Below, in pieces: positions 41,738-51,348 of a DNA stretch of 64,000 nt (the stretch's first letter is position 1; every line of letters starts with the position of its first letter). The position numbers and the translations under genes are program-made. The stretch is from assembly GCA_044368415.1 (NCBI GenBank), contig JBIPLJ010000020.1:1-64000 (forward strand). The letters are read 5' to 3'. Source of the DNA: UBA4615 sp044368415. Its GTDB lineage: Bacteria > Pseudomonadota > Gammaproteobacteria > Burkholderiales > Burkholderiaceae_E. The notes under the pieces were generated by a model. It saw nothing but the letters and a program-made list of their open reading frames with translations. It was not told where the DNA came from and did not search any database.

Positions 41738-43051
41738 ATGGCTTCCAAGTTTCGTCGTTCGATCGTCCTGTCCGCGGGTGCCGCGGTCACGCTGGCCGCG
41801 TGCGGTGGTGGCGGCTCGTCCGATCCGGGTACAGGCGGTGGCGGTGGCGGTGGCGGTGGCGGCGGCGGCACCACGGACCCGGTGAGCTCGCTGACGGCGA
41901 GCTCGACCGCTCTGTTCGCGTTCCCCACCGACACCAAGCAGCTGTCGGTCGTCGCGAAGAACGCGCTCGGCGCCACGGTCCCGAACCCCTCGGTCACTTG
42001 GTCCTCGTCGAACACCGCGGTCGCGACCGTCGACTCGACGGGCAAGGTCACCGTGGTCGGCACCGGCGCGGGCACCGCCAACATCGTCGCCACCTCGGGC
42101 ACCGTGACGGCTACCGTGCCGCTGACGGTCAACACAACGCCGACGAGCGTCGCCGACCTGGTCAAGGCATTCCCGTACAAGAAATCCGGCGCCGGTGCCG
42201 GCGCGGGTGCCGCGGCCTATGCCTGGTCCGCATCCTCGGACGTGTCTCTGGCCGACGCCGAGCTGCAGGAGAAACGTGCGGGCTTCATCGCGACCAGGCT
42301 GTCGACCTACTACCCCAAGGCGTCCGCGCCGATGGACTGGTACTTCACCAACGACAAGACGGTGCTCACGAAGCACGCCGCCCGGGTCGCCGGTCTGAGC
42401 GCCGCCGAGACCGCGAAGGTCGACAACCTGGTGCAAGCCGCCGACGCTAACGGCCGCATCGCAAGCTTTTATTACCTGCGCGCCGGCGAGAACCCCACCC
42501 CGACGATGTCGCACGAGTTCGGCGAGTTCTCGCTCGACAACTGCGTGAAGACCGCTGGCACGCCGGACGCCTACCCGCTCGGCTTCCTGCGCGAAGGCGG
42601 CGGCCTGTACTGGGAGAGCTGCACGGTGAACGACACCACCGGCGCGTTCACGTTTACCAAGCCGCGCAGCGACCTGATCACGAGCTTCAAGGCGTTCGCG
42701 GTCAGCTCGCCCTCGACGCTCGAAGTCGCGACGCTGAAGACGAAGAACTACGACGAGATCGTCGCCAGCACTGGCACGAACCCGACGGATCGCACCGCGT
42801 TGTATCCGGCGAGCGCAATGCTGGTTTCGTTCCTGCAGGTCACCTACCCGACCCAGCTCGCGGCGCTGATCACCGAGGTGTCGGCCGGCACGGGCACGTC
42901 GTTCACCGGCGCTGGCGTGACCTACCCGCTCGACGCGGCTGGCGCGGTGGCCCGTCTGCTCGTGCTGCTGTCGACGGCCACGCCGGCCATTTCGACCGAA
43001 GTTGCGCTGACGACCGCCTACTCGAACTGGGCGCTCGCGCTCACCGCCTGA
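41738..43051 (+). CDS. Lipoprotein with one bacterial Ig-like (BIG2) domain
   Basis: A 437-residue secreted protein. The signal peptide ends in a lipobox, LAAC at residues 19-22, so it is probably lipid-anchored. A glycine tract of about 12 Gly residues follows, encoded by GGCGGT repeats (41832-41870). About residues 45-130 form a BIG2-like domain (LTASSTALFAFPTDTKQLSV, SVTWSSSNTAVATVDSTGKV, AGTANIVATSG). The rest (from about 135) is not recognised; it has conserved-looking aromatic stretches (WYFTNDKTVL, YLRAGENPTPTMSHEFGEFS) and two Cys. No catalytic motif is seen. It is monocistronic, with an AAGGGA ribosome binding site and a strong hairpin downstream. Confidence 0.75.
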   Translation: MASKFRRSIVLSAGAAVTLAACGGGGSSDPGTGGGGGGGGGGGGTTDPVSSLTASSTALFAFPTDTKQLSVVAKNALGATVPNPSVTWSSSNTAVATVDSTGKVTVVGTGAGTANIVATSGTVTATVPLTVNTTPTSVADLVKAFPYKKSGAGAGAGAAAYAWSASSDVSLADAELQEKRAGFIATRLSTYYPKASAPMDWYFTNDKTVLTKHAARVAGLSAAETAKVDNLVQAADANGRIASFYYLRAGENPTPTMSHEFGEFSLDNCVKTAGTPDAYPLGFLREGGGLYWESCTVNDTTGAFTFTKPRSDLITSFKAFAVSSPSTLEVATLKTKNYDEIVASTGTNPTDRTALYPASAMLVSFLQVTYPTQLAALITEVSAGTGTSFTGAGVTYPLDAAGAVARLLVLLSTATPAISTEVALTTAYSNWALALTA

Positions 43052-43063
43052 CGGCACCCGCCG

Positions 43064-43121
43064 CCGCGCTTCGGCGCGGTGTCACGACGACGGCCCGGCA
43101 CCCCCGGGCCGTTGTCGTTTG
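43064..43121 (+). terminator. Two hairpins after the lipoprotein gene
   Basis: CCGCGC-TTCG-GCGCGG (43064-43079) is followed by a 15-bp stem at 43084-43098 and 43104-43118 (core GGCCCGG-CACCC-CCGGGCC, one G-U pair), then TT. The second is a likely terminator, since ACGAC and GTCGT extend the stem. Confidence 0.75.
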
Positions 43122-43247
43122 CGGAAGGTGTCATGTGCGACGATTCGTGCATTCCGCCGCTGTGCGACGGTCGCGGTCGGCTCATCGTGGCGCAACAGCG
43201 GGCGCTCCGGCCCGCCTGTACGACGTGTGCCTGACCTGAGGTGGAAG

Positions 43248-44546
43248 ATGAGCCGTGCCGAGCCGACGACCGTTCTCGAGAGGGGTCCAGTGAGTCCAGT
43301 CTCGAAGGGCGCAGCGCGCCCCGCGCCGATTCGCGTCCACATCGTGTACCAAACCGACCCGCAGGGCGTGATCGCCGGCGGCATCGACACGTTCATCCGT
43401 GGCATGGTGCGCAACGCGCCCGACGACTTCGACATGGGCATCGTCGGGCTGAGCGCCGATCCCGCGGCGCGCCCGGTCGGTCGCTGGAGCCGCTGCGAGG
43501 TGGAGGGGCGTACCGTCGGCTTTTTCCCCGTCGGCGAGCTCGGCGACACGACGCGCCGCAGCCGCGTGCCCCTGACGGTCCGCGTGGCCGCGGGCGTCGT
43601 CCGGCACCGAGCCGCCGTGATCGAGGCGGACGTGCTCGACTTCCACCGCCCCGAGGCGGCGCTGCCGCTGCTGTGGACCGACCGCGTGCGCCACTGCTAT
43701 ATCCACCAGAACATGGTGTCGCTCAAAAGTCGGCACGCCGACATCAAGTGGGCGGCGGCGCCCAGCCTGTACTACCAGCTCGAGGCGACGGCGCTGCGCC
43801 GCATGGACCGCGTCTGGTGCGTGCGCGAGGACGCGGCCAACGCCTACCGCGAGCGCTTCGGCGACATCGCGCAGCGCTTCGCGTTCCTGCCCACCTGGAC
43901 CGACCCGGCCACCTTCCATCCGGCCGGCGACGACGGGCGTGCGATGCGCGCCCAGGTGTTCGATGCAGCGTGGGGGCTGGACGCATCTCACGAGATCGCG
44001 ATCGCGGTCGGCCGGCTCGACCGGCAGAAGAACCCCCGTCTGATGATCGAGGCGTTCGCGCGCGTGGCCTCGCTGCGTCCGCAGCTACGCCTGGTGCTGA
44101 TTGGCGACGGCGTGCTGCGGGCCGAGGTTGAGCGGCAGATCCGGGACGCCGGCCTGGGCGCGCGCGTGGTGCTTGCCGGACTGCAGCCGCCTGCGCGGAT
44201 CGCATCGATGCTGCGCGCCAGCGACGTGTACCTGATGTCGTCGGGGTACGAGGGCATGCCCATCAGCGTGCTCGAGGCGCTCGCCAGCGGCCTGCCGGTC
44301 GTGTCGACCGAGGTCGGCGAGGTGCCGCGGGTCGTGGTCGGCGGGCGAAGCGGCGAGGTGGTGGCCGAGCAGACGGCCGCGGCGCTCGCCGACGGCCTCT
44401 CGAAGGTGCTCGCGCAGCGCGCGCACTACACGCGGGCCGCCTGCGTCGCCAGTGCCGCCCCGTTCACCCCCGGACGGGTCCTGGGCGCGGTGTTCGACGC
44501 CTATCGCGAGGACGTCTCGCGCCGCCGCGCCGCCCGTCGCGCCTGA
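43248..44546 (+). CDS. GT4-family glycosyltransferase
   Basis: A 432-residue GT-B enzyme. The N-terminal half is IRVHIVYQTDPQGVIAGGID with a conserved VRHCYIHQNMVSLKSRHADI; the donor half has IAIAVGRLDRQKNPRLMIEAF, LRLVLIGDGVLRAEVERQI, VVLAGLQPPARIASMLRASDV and YEGMPISVLEALASGLPVVST, which supplies the EX7E motif. The ATG at 43248 has a GAGGTGGAAG ribosome binding site; an upstream ATG in the same frame is less well placed. It lies alone on the plus strand, separate from the two polysaccharide operons, with a 213-bp gap after it. Sugar and linkage are unknown. Confidence 0.88.
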   Translation: MSRAEPTTVLERGPVSPVSKGAARPAPIRVHIVYQTDPQGVIAGGIDTFIRGMVRNAPDDFDMGIVGLSADPAARPVGRWSRCEVEGRTVGFFPVGELGDTTRRSRVPLTVRVAAGVVRHRAAVIEADVLDFHRPEAALPLLWTDRVRHCYIHQNMVSLKSRHADIKWAAAPSLYYQLEATALRRMDRVWCVREDAANAYRERFGDIAQRFAFLPTWTDPATFHPAGDDGRAMRAQVFDAAWGLDASHEIAIAVGRLDRQKNPRLMIEAFARVASLRPQLRLVLIGDGVLRAEVERQIRDAGLGARVVLAGLQPPARIASMLRASDVYLMSSGYEGMPISVLEALASGLPVVSTEVGEVPRVVVGGRSGEVVAEQTAAALADGLSKVLAQRAHYTRAACVASAAPFTPGRVLGAVFDAYREDVSRRRAARRA

Positions 44547-44759
44547 GGCTGCCGGCGCGCGCCCCCGCGCGCCTGGCAAGCCCCGCAGTCCCGCGCTCGG
44601 CCGTCGTGCCGACGCCACCGACTCGCCCCCCGCGGCGACGCCGCGCCCGCCGGGCGGGCGTGTCCGTCCACCTGTCCGAGGCGCCCGGTTCGGGCTCGGG
44701 TGTCGCGCGGCGAGGACGATAATCGAGATATCCGTCACTCCTCAGCGACCGTACCCCGA

Positions 44760-45989
44760 ATGTCCGGATCCAGAGAGGCCTTCCTAGGGCGCCAGCCGAT
44801 CGTGGGCCGCGAAGGCGAGCTCATCGGCTACGAGCTGCTGTACCGGGCTCGCGCGACCGACGATAGCGCCCGCTTCGACGACGAGCACAGCGCGAGCTTG
44901 CACGTCCTGTCGACGCTGCTCCACGATCTCGGTGCCTCACAGGTGCTGGCCGGCCGCCAAGCCTTCATCAACGTCGGTGCCGAGTCGCTGCGCGACGCCG
45001 GCGCCCTGGTGCTGCTCAACCCGCGTCGCACGGTGCTCGAGCTGTCGCATGCGATCGAGCTCGACGCCGAACTGCTCGAGCGGATCCGCATGCTACGCGG
45101 GCTGGGCTTCGGCCTCGCGGTGCCCGCCGCGCCGCCGATGGAGCCGCTCGCGCCCTGGCTGCCGCTGGCCACCCACCTGAAGGTAGACTTGCAGACGGTC
45201 CCCGATGGCGTTCTGGACGTCTTCGTGCCGGCCCTGCGCTACGGCAATCACGTGCTCGTCGCCGAGAAGGTCGAGACCGAGGCACAGGCGCACCGGTGCC
45301 TCGCGCTCGGCTTCCATGCGATGCAGGGCTGGTACCTCGGCCGTCCCGAGGTGATGGGCAGCGTGCGCCTGGGCGTCAGCCACGGCGTGTTGCGCCGCGC
45401 GCTCGCGCAGCTGGCCGCGGGCGCCACGCCCGCCGAGCTCGAGTCCACCCTCAAGCTCGACGCCGCGCTGTGCTGGCGCCTTCTGCGCTACACCGCCGCC
45501 TCCAACTTCGGGATGATGATCACGGTCGACTCGCTTGTGCACGCGCTGGAGTTGGTCGGGACGCGGCGCCTGGGCCGTTGGCTGCAGCTGCTGCTCAACA
45601 CCGTCGACGAGCCGCCGCCTGCGGCCTCGACGCTGATGCGTGCCGCCGTCTTCCGAGGCCGCATGCTCGAGATGGTCGGTGCGGAGTACTTCGAGGGCAG
45701 CGACTGCGACAACCTGTTCCTGGTCGGCGCGCTGTCAATGCTGCCGGCGATGCTGATGCAGCCGATGACGGTCGCCATCGCCTCGCTCACGTTGCCCGAG
45801 CCGGTGGCCGATGCGCTGACGATGCGCCAGGGCCGCTTCGGCCCGCTGCTCGACCTCGTGGAGGCGCTCGAGTCGGGCGCGCCCGAGCGCGTCCATGCCC
45901 TCTGCAACACCCTCACCATTTCCAGCCGGACACTCGCGCGCGCGCGACGCTCTGCACAGGTCGCGGTTCAGGAGGCCGCGCTCGCATGA
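44760..45989 (+). CDS. EAL-HDOD signalling protein (YuxH-like), first of a pair
   Basis: A 409-residue cytoplasmic protein. Residues 1-190 are a degenerate EAL fold, opening FLGRQPIVGREGELIGYELL, with VAEKVETEAQAHRCLALGFH and MQGWYLGRPE from the usual C-terminal strands. Residues about 200-400 are an HDOD domain (ATPAELESTLKLDAALCWRLL, RYTAASNFG, GTRRLGRWLQLLL). The EAL catalytic residues are largely lost (ELLYR in place of EALxR), so cyclic-di-GMP hydrolysis is unlikely and a role as a protein-protein signalling scaffold more so. It overlaps the second copy by four bases (ATGA). Confidence 0.88.
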   Translation: MSGSREAFLGRQPIVGREGELIGYELLYRARATDDSARFDDEHSASLHVLSTLLHDLGASQVLAGRQAFINVGAESLRDAGALVLLNPRRTVLELSHAIELDAELLERIRMLRGLGFGLAVPAAPPMEPLAPWLPLATHLKVDLQTVPDGVLDVFVPALRYGNHVLVAEKVETEAQAHRCLALGFHAMQGWYLGRPEVMGSVRLGVSHGVLRRALAQLAAGATPAELESTLKLDAALCWRLLRYTAASNFGMMITVDSLVHALELVGTRRLGRWLQLLLNTVDEPPPAASTLMRAAVFRGRMLEMVGAEYFEGSDCDNLFLVGALSMLPAMLMQPMTVAIASLTLPEPVADALTMRQGRFGPLLDLVEALESGAPERVHALCNTLTISSRTLARARRSAQVAVQEAALA

Positions 45990-47266
45990 CCGATACCGCG
46001 TTCCCGACGCTGTCCAGTGCAAAGACAGAAGCCCTCTTCGAGGAGCCCGGGGCCTTCCTCGGCCGCCAGCCGATCCTGGACCGCAACCAGCAGCTGATCG
46101 GCTACGAACTGCTCTATCGCGCCGACGCCGCCAACCACGAGGCGCTGGTCACGGACGATAACTTCGCGAGCGTGGTGGTGATCGCGTCGCTGCTACAGGA
46201 TCTCGGCCCGGAGCAGGTTCTCGGCGGCAAGCTCGGATTCATCAACGTCGGCGTCGAGACCATCGGCCCCGACTCGCCCCTCGGCCTGCTCGATCCGAGG
46301 CACACCGTGCTCGAGTTCTCCTCGCGCATGCCCACCGACGAGAAGACGCTAGCGCGCCTTGGCGAGCTGCGCCACGAGGGCTACGGCATCGCGGTGACCG
46401 TCGACTCTCCGGCGGTGGTCCGCCAGCCGCTGTTTGCGCTGACCACGCACGCGAAGGTCGACCTGCTGCAGATCCCCATGGAGCAGCTGCCGCTGGTGAT
46501 GAAGCTGCTGAAGGCCGCGGGCGGCAAGCGCACGTTGGTCGCCGAAAAAGTCGAGACGCGTGAGCAGGCGGCCGCCTGTCTGGCGCTCGGCTTTGATTGC
46601 CTACAGGGCTTCTACTTCGCCAAGCCCGAGACGCTGGCGGCGCGCAAGCTCGAGCCGGCGCGGGCCGCGGTAATGCAGGCGATCAAGCTGCTGCTGCGCG
46701 GTGCGGACATCGTCGAGATCGACAACGCGCTCAAGCGCGACGTCGCGCTGTCGGTGAAGCTGCTGCGCTACATGAACTCCGCGGGCATGGGCCTGTCGGG
46801 CAAGATCGACTCGATCAAACACGCGATCTCGCTGCTCGGCTACCAGAAGCTCGCCCGCTGGCTCACCCTGCTGTTGGCCTCGAGCGACAGCAAAGACCCG
46901 ACCGCGCCGCTGCTGGCGCGCACCGCGATCACCCGCGGCCGCTTGATGGAGCTGCTGGGCGAGGGCCGCTTCCAGGTCGGGCAGCGCGACAACCTGTTCA
47001 TCGCGGGCACCTTCTCGCTGTTGCCAGCGATGCTGATGACGCCGATGGCGAGCGCGCTCGAGGAGCTCGAGCTGCCGAAGTCGGTGGCCGACGGCCTGCT
47101 GTACCGCAGTGGCGAGTTCGCGCCGCTGCTGAGGCTGGCCGAGGCCTGCGAGGATCCGGCGCTGTCGGGCGTCGCGCAGCTCTGCAAGGAGCTCGACATC
47201 TCGCCGAAGGCGCTCAACCTGGCGCAGATGCAGGCGACCGACTGGGTCAATCAGCTCGGGATCTGA
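45986..47266 (+). CDS. EAL-HDOD signalling protein (YuxH-like), second of a pair
   Basis: A 426-residue homologue of the preceding protein, translated through an ATGA overlap. The EAL-like part (about 20-215) starts AFLGRQPILDRNQQLIGYELLYRA and has AKVDLLQIP, LVAEKVETREQAAACLALGFD and LQGFYFAKPE. The HDOD part (about 225-420) has ALKRDVALSVKLLRYMNSAG, ISLLGYQKLARWLTLLL and RDNLFIAGTFSLLPAML. The pair is tandem and similar enough to suggest duplication. Degenerate EAL sites again argue against enzyme activity. HDOD proteins are linked to motility, stress and surface behaviour, but no partner is identifiable. Confidence 0.9.
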   Translation: MTDTAFPTLSSAKTEALFEEPGAFLGRQPILDRNQQLIGYELLYRADAANHEALVTDDNFASVVVIASLLQDLGPEQVLGGKLGFINVGVETIGPDSPLGLLDPRHTVLEFSSRMPTDEKTLARLGELRHEGYGIAVTVDSPAVVRQPLFALTTHAKVDLLQIPMEQLPLVMKLLKAAGGKRTLVAEKVETREQAAACLALGFDCLQGFYFAKPETLAARKLEPARAAVMQAIKLLLRGADIVEIDNALKRDVALSVKLLRYMNSAGMGLSGKIDSIKHAISLLGYQKLARWLTLLLASSDSKDPTAPLLARTAITRGRLMELLGEGRFQVGQRDNLFIAGTFSLLPAMLMTPMASALEELELPKSVADGLLYRSGEFAPLLRLAEACEDPALSGVAQLCKELDISPKALNLAQMQATDWVNQLGI

Positions 47267-47358
47267 GTCCCGGCACGGTCGCGCAGGGCGCGGCGGCTGC
47301 CGCCCGGGCCGCGCGCGCAGCGCGCCCCGCAGCCGTCGCCGCCGCATAGAATCGGGGG

Positions 47359-48372
47359 ATGAACTCCCCCGCCCACGTCCCCTTGGTCGTCGCCACCCGG
47401 GGCGACACCGTCGAGAACGTCCACTACGGCTCGATCGCGGTCGTCGACCGCGGCGGGCGCCTGCTGTGGTCGGCCGGCGACCCGCGCGCCGAGACGTTCA
47501 CCCGCTCCACGCTCAAGGCCTTCCAGGCGCTGCCGCTGATGCGCGCCGACGGCCCGCGCCAGTTCGGCTTCGACGAGCGCGAGGTCGCGACGATGACCTC
47601 GAGCCATTCGGGCGAGCCCTTCCACATCGCCGCAGTCGAGGGCCTGCTCAAGAAGGCGCGCAATCACTGGCGGCGCCTGAAGTGCGGCTGTCACGTGCCC
47701 TACATGTACGAGACGCTCGGGCGAACGCCGCCCATGCATGAGAGCTTCGACGTGCGCTGGCACAACTGCTCGGGCAAGCACGCGGGCTTCCTCGCCTGGT
47801 GCCAGCTGCACGAGGCGCCGGTCGAGACTTACCTCGAGCCCGACCATCCATTGCAACGCAGCGTGCGCGCCGAGATCGGCGGACTGCTCGGGCTCGATCC
47901 GGACACGATCCCGGGCGGTATCGATGGCTGCAGCGCACCGAATCTGGCGCTTCCGCTCGACGGTCTGGCGCGCCTGTGGGCGATGCTCGCCGGCGGCGGC
48001 GCCGACGAGGCGAGCGACGCGCTGCTCGATCGCCTGTTCGGCGCAATGACCGCGTACCCGGAGTACGTCTCGGGCACCGGCCGCAGCGACCTGCACTTCA
48101 TGCGCGCCGGGGCCGGCGACTGGGTGGCCAAGGTCGGGGCGGCCGGCGTGCAGGTGCTCGGCGTGCGCTCGCGCGGGCTGGGCATCGCGATCAAGATCGC
48201 CGACGGCCATTCCGATGCGCGCTTTGTCGCCGCCTTCGCGGTGCTGCGCGCCATCGGGCTGGTCGAGCCCGACGACGACGCACTGTCGCGGTTTGCGAAG
48301 ATCCAGCAGGTCAACGCGAGCGGTCTCGCGACCGGCGAGCTGCGCCCTGTGTTCGAGCTCAACGCGCACTGA
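47359..48372 (+). CDS. L-asparaginase II (AnsA/ReAIV-like)
   Basis: A 337-residue enzyme of the asparaginase II family, unrelated to the E. coli AnsA/AnsB fold. It shows RSTLKAFQALPLMRADG, MTSSHSGEPFHIAAV, LKCGCHVPYMYETLGR with two Cys, VRWHNCSGKHAGFLAWCQLH, PGGIDGCSAPNLALPLDGL and YVSGTGRSDLHFMRAGAGDWVAKVGAAGV. The SxHSGE serine, the HNCSGKH block and the DGCSAPN block are the core of this family. It hydrolyses asparagine to aspartate and ammonia in the cytoplasm. The gene stands alone and is convergent with the FimV-like gene. Confidence 0.93.
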   Translation: MNSPAHVPLVVATRGDTVENVHYGSIAVVDRGGRLLWSAGDPRAETFTRSTLKAFQALPLMRADGPRQFGFDEREVATMTSSHSGEPFHIAAVEGLLKKARNHWRRLKCGCHVPYMYETLGRTPPMHESFDVRWHNCSGKHAGFLAWCQLHEAPVETYLEPDHPLQRSVRAEIGGLLGLDPDTIPGGIDGCSAPNLALPLDGLARLWAMLAGGGADEASDALLDRLFGAMTAYPEYVSGTGRSDLHFMRAGAGDWVAKVGAAGVQVLGVRSRGLGIAIKIADGHSDARFVAAFAVLRAIGLVEPDDDALSRFAKIQQVNASGLATGELRPVFELNAH

Positions 48373-48480
48373 ACGCGCGAGGCCCCTTGATCCCCGACAC
48401 CACCATTGGGTGCGGTCGGGGTCGTCACCAACGGCTAGGTCGGCGGGGCCCGCACCGCGGCACCCCGTACCGCACCGCGC

Positions 48481-49803
48481 TCAGGGCGCGCCGCGGGCGG
48501 CGGTCCGGGGTGGTGCGCGGCGGGTCGTGTCGACCAGCTCGCGCATCAGCGCGAGTTCCCGTTCGGTGCTGCGCTCGAACCCAGCCCGCAGGTCGGCGAG
48601 CCGCTGCTCCAGCGCCGCGATCCGCTTCACCGTCGCGGCGAGCTCAGCCTCGAAGGCCGAGTCGGCCGCCGTGCGGGCGGCGCCGGCCGGCGGGGGGAGG
48701 GAGGCGGTCAGCATGACGCGGTCACGCGCTGCGGGCACGGCCCGGCGGGGTGGGGTGGGGTCGATGGCGGCACGCAAGCCCGGTGCCGGGCCGCCCGTCG
48801 CTGGCGCGACGCTCGTCACCCCGCGCGCGGGTGCCGTGCGGGCCGGCTGCGGCGCGGCGGCCGACGGCGCCGCCGTCGCAACCGCGATCGGCTCGGCTGC
48901 AAAGGCGGCCACCACGGCCCGTGCCTCGGCCTGATCGATGCCAAGCACCACCGCTTCGGGCGGCACCTGCAGCAGCGCGCCGGCGAGCGGCCGCGGTGGG
49001 CGTCCGACGAAGGCCGTGCGGTTCGCGCGCCACAGCGCTGCAGCCGACTGTTCGAGCGTGGCGCCGGGCGGGCGCAGCGCCTGCGCGAGTGTATCGAGGT
49101 CGGCGCCTTCGGCGACGGTGATTGCGTTCGGGCGCGCCTGCGGGGCGATCGGCGTGGCGAGGGGCGGGAGGGCCGTTGCGGATGGGTCCGCGCCGTCGGC
49201 TGCGGAGGGGGCCGCAAGGGACGCCGCGAGCGCGTCGCGGCTTGGTGCGGTGCGCGCGGCGGGCGGCTCGGCATCGCGCACGTTGGTTCCGGTCGAGTAC
49301 GGCACGCTGCTGCCTTCGACCGTCGTCTGGGGGGGGGCACCGCGTGCCAGCGGCTCGCTGCCGCGCACTGCTACACGGTCCGCAGGCTCAGGCGAGCCCA
49401 GGTTCAGGCGGTAGAGGCGGCGCTCGCCGCCCTCGGACTCGAGCAGCAGCACCAGCTCGGCCGCGGCTACCGGCAGGTCGCTGTCGATGCGGACGTAGCG
49501 CTGCCCGTCGGCCTCGGTCACCACGCGCACCGTCGCCGCCGCGAGCGCCGGGTCGCGCACGAAGCCCAGCCGCTCGTAGGCCGTTGGCGACGCGAGCCGC
49601 ACCGAGGGCGGCGTCGCGGTGCCGGTCGCGCGCGGCAGTGCGACCACGGAGCGCAGCGGCTCGTTGCGCACCGACTGCGCCGTCAGCGTGCCCAGCGCCG
49701 CGCCGGAGACCGGTGCGGCCGCCAGCACCGTGGCCAGCAGCAGCGGGCGGGCGTGCGCGAGCACGCTCGAGCGGGTAGACGGAGGCGTCCGTGCCGGGGC
49801 CAT
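48481..49803 (-). CDS. FimV-like protein with signal peptide
   Basis: A 440-residue protein opening with a probable signal peptide (RPLLLATVLAAAPVSGAALG) followed by TAQSVRNEPLRSVVALPRA, a FimV/TspA-like N-terminal beta domain with YVRIDSDLPVAAAELVLLLE. Around 225-275 a LysM-like/FimV core is visible: ITVAEGADLDTLAQALRPPG, LEQSAAALWRANRTAFVGRP, LAGALLQVP. The remainder is Ala/Pro-rich, ending in a short coiled coil (VKRIAALEQRLADLRAGFER). In pilus-bearing relatives FimV tethers the polar apparatus and binds peptidoglycan. This protein is shorter, with no TPR C-terminus. No pilus gene lies next to it. Confidence 0.75.
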   Translation of the reverse strand: MAPARTPPSTRSSVLAHARPLLLATVLAAAPVSGAALGTLTAQSVRNEPLRSVVALPRATGTATPPSVRLASPTAYERLGFVRDPALAAATVRVVTEADGQRYVRIDSDLPVAAAELVLLLESEGGERRLYRLNLGSPEPADRVAVRGSEPLARGAPPQTTVEGSSVPYSTGTNVRDAEPPAARTAPSRDALAASLAAPSAADGADPSATALPPLATPIAPQARPNAITVAEGADLDTLAQALRPPGATLEQSAAALWRANRTAFVGRPPRPLAGALLQVPPEAVVLGIDQAEARAVVAAFAAEPIAVATAAPSAAAPQPARTAPARGVTSVAPATGGPAPGLRAAIDPTPPRRAVPAARDRVMLTASLPPPAGAARTAADSAFEAELAATVKRIAALEQRLADLRAGFERSTERELALMRELVDTTRRAPPRTAARGAP

Positions 49804-49936
49804 CGATGGGGTCTCTTTGCGCTATGACGCCGCGTCGCGGAACGCGCGCGGACGAGGCCGGAGCTTACCCGTTCGGGTCGGCCGCTGGGCATCGGCCTTC
49901 CCCGCCTTAGCCGCGCTCGCGGGCGACGGCCCCCGT

Positions 49937-51139
49937 TCAGGCGCGGCCGGAGGCCACGGCCGGCGTCGCGGCGGGCTCGCCGATGCGCGGCATCAGCGCG
50001 GCTGCGGCGAGCGCGGTCAACGCCACGCCGGCCAGCGCGACGAACACCGTGCCGAAGCCGCCGCCCGCGTGCAGCGTGGAGACGAGCGCGACCGCCCCGG
50101 CGCTGCCCAGGAAGCTCGCGACGTAGCGCAGCCCATAGGCGCGCGCGCGCCACTGGTCGCTGGTGTAGCGCGCCACCATCGCGTCGTTGATCGGGATCTG
50201 GCCAAAGACGAAGAACATGATCCCGATCGCGGCCGCCACCAGGCCCCAGCCGCTGCCGGTGGTCGCGAGCAGGAACAGCGGGGCCTGCAGCGACACCACC
50301 GCGATCAGCGCCGAGCGTAGGCTCACGCGGTCGATCAGCGAGCCGACCAGCAGCTGCGCCATCGCAGCGATCAGGTAGACGACCGCGATGATCGCGCCGA
50401 TCGCGCCCAGCCCCATCTCGCCCGCGAGCAGGCCGCTCAGCCGCTCGTCGAAGAGCTTGGGCATCGACACCGTGGTGGCATGGAACAGCAGCCCGTTGCA
50501 GACCACCGCGATCAGGAAGACGACCACCAGCCGCTTCATGACCTCGGGCGGTACCTTGACGCTCGCGGCCTTCTTCGAGCCGGCCGCGTTGGTCGCGCCG
50601 CGGCTCGCCGCGAGGTAGACGAAACCGATCCCCATCGTGGCGACGCCGGGCACCACGAAGGCGGCACGCCAGCCCACGAACTGCACGATGAGGCCGGTCA
50701 CGAGCGCCGCCACGCCCAGTCCGAGGTTGCCCCAGACGCCATTGACCCCGAGCGTCCAGCCGAGCCGCGGGCTGCCGATGGTCAGCATCGCGATCCCAAC
50801 CGGATGGTAGATCGCCGCGAACGCGCCGATGAGCGCGAGCGCCGCGCCGAGCTGCCAGGCGCCCTGCGACAGGCCGGCGAGCACCGAGGCCGCGCCGATG
50901 CCGAAGAAGAACACCACCATCATGCCGCGGCGGCTCCAGCGGTCGGCGAGCCAGCCGGCCGGCAGCGCGCCGAGCCCGAAGATCGCCACCGCCGGCAGCG
51001 ACAGCGGCAGCAGCTGCGAGAAAGACAGGCCCCACTCCTTCGAGATCGCGAGCACCGCGGTCGGGAAGATCAGCATGAAGAAGTGGTCGATCAGGTGCGC
51101 CAGGTTCAGCAGCAGCGCATGCCGGGGGGTGGGGGCCAT
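49937..51139 (-). CDS. MFS transporter
   Basis: A 400-residue integral membrane protein with about 12 helices. The first is LAHLIDHFFMLIFPTAVLAI. The MFS A-motif follows between helices 2 and 3: GWLADRWSRRGMMVVFF. Helix 4/5 has LALIGAFAAIYHPVGIAML, and the second half starts VMKRLVVVFLIAVVCNGLLF. The H-x-x-D-H in the first helix and the AIYHPVG motif resemble fosmidomycin-resistance-type efflux members, but the substrate is unknown. The ATG at 51139 follows GGAGA. The gene is divergent from the FGE-like gene. Confidence 0.88.
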   Translation of the reverse strand: MAPTPRHALLLNLAHLIDHFFMLIFPTAVLAISKEWGLSFSQLLPLSLPAVAIFGLGALPAGWLADRWSRRGMMVVFFFGIGAASVLAGLSQGAWQLGAALALIGAFAAIYHPVGIAMLTIGSPRLGWTLGVNGVWGNLGLGVAALVTGLIVQFVGWRAAFVVPGVATMGIGFVYLAASRGATNAAGSKKAASVKVPPEVMKRLVVVFLIAVVCNGLLFHATTVSMPKLFDERLSGLLAGEMGLGAIGAIIAVVYLIAAMAQLLVGSLIDRVSLRSALIAVVSLQAPLFLLATTGSGWGLVAAAIGIMFFVFGQIPINDAMVARYTSDQWRARAYGLRYVASFLGSAGAVALVSTLHAGGGFGTVFVALAGVALTALAAAALMPRIGEPAATPAVASGRA

Positions 51140-51348
51140 CGGTGTCTCCGGTGAGGCAGGGTGCGTGCCCGCGCCCGCGTGTCCGTTCCGATCATAGCGC
51201 CGGGCGGCCCGCGCCGGCCGGTGGCGTTCCGCGCACTGCACGGCGGGCCGATCGCCGCGTGTCTGCACGGTGGCGGCGGGCGTCGCACCCCGCCGGCGAG
51301 CGGGGCGATCCTCACGCCCTGCGCCGGACGCCCGCTACGATCCCGGCC

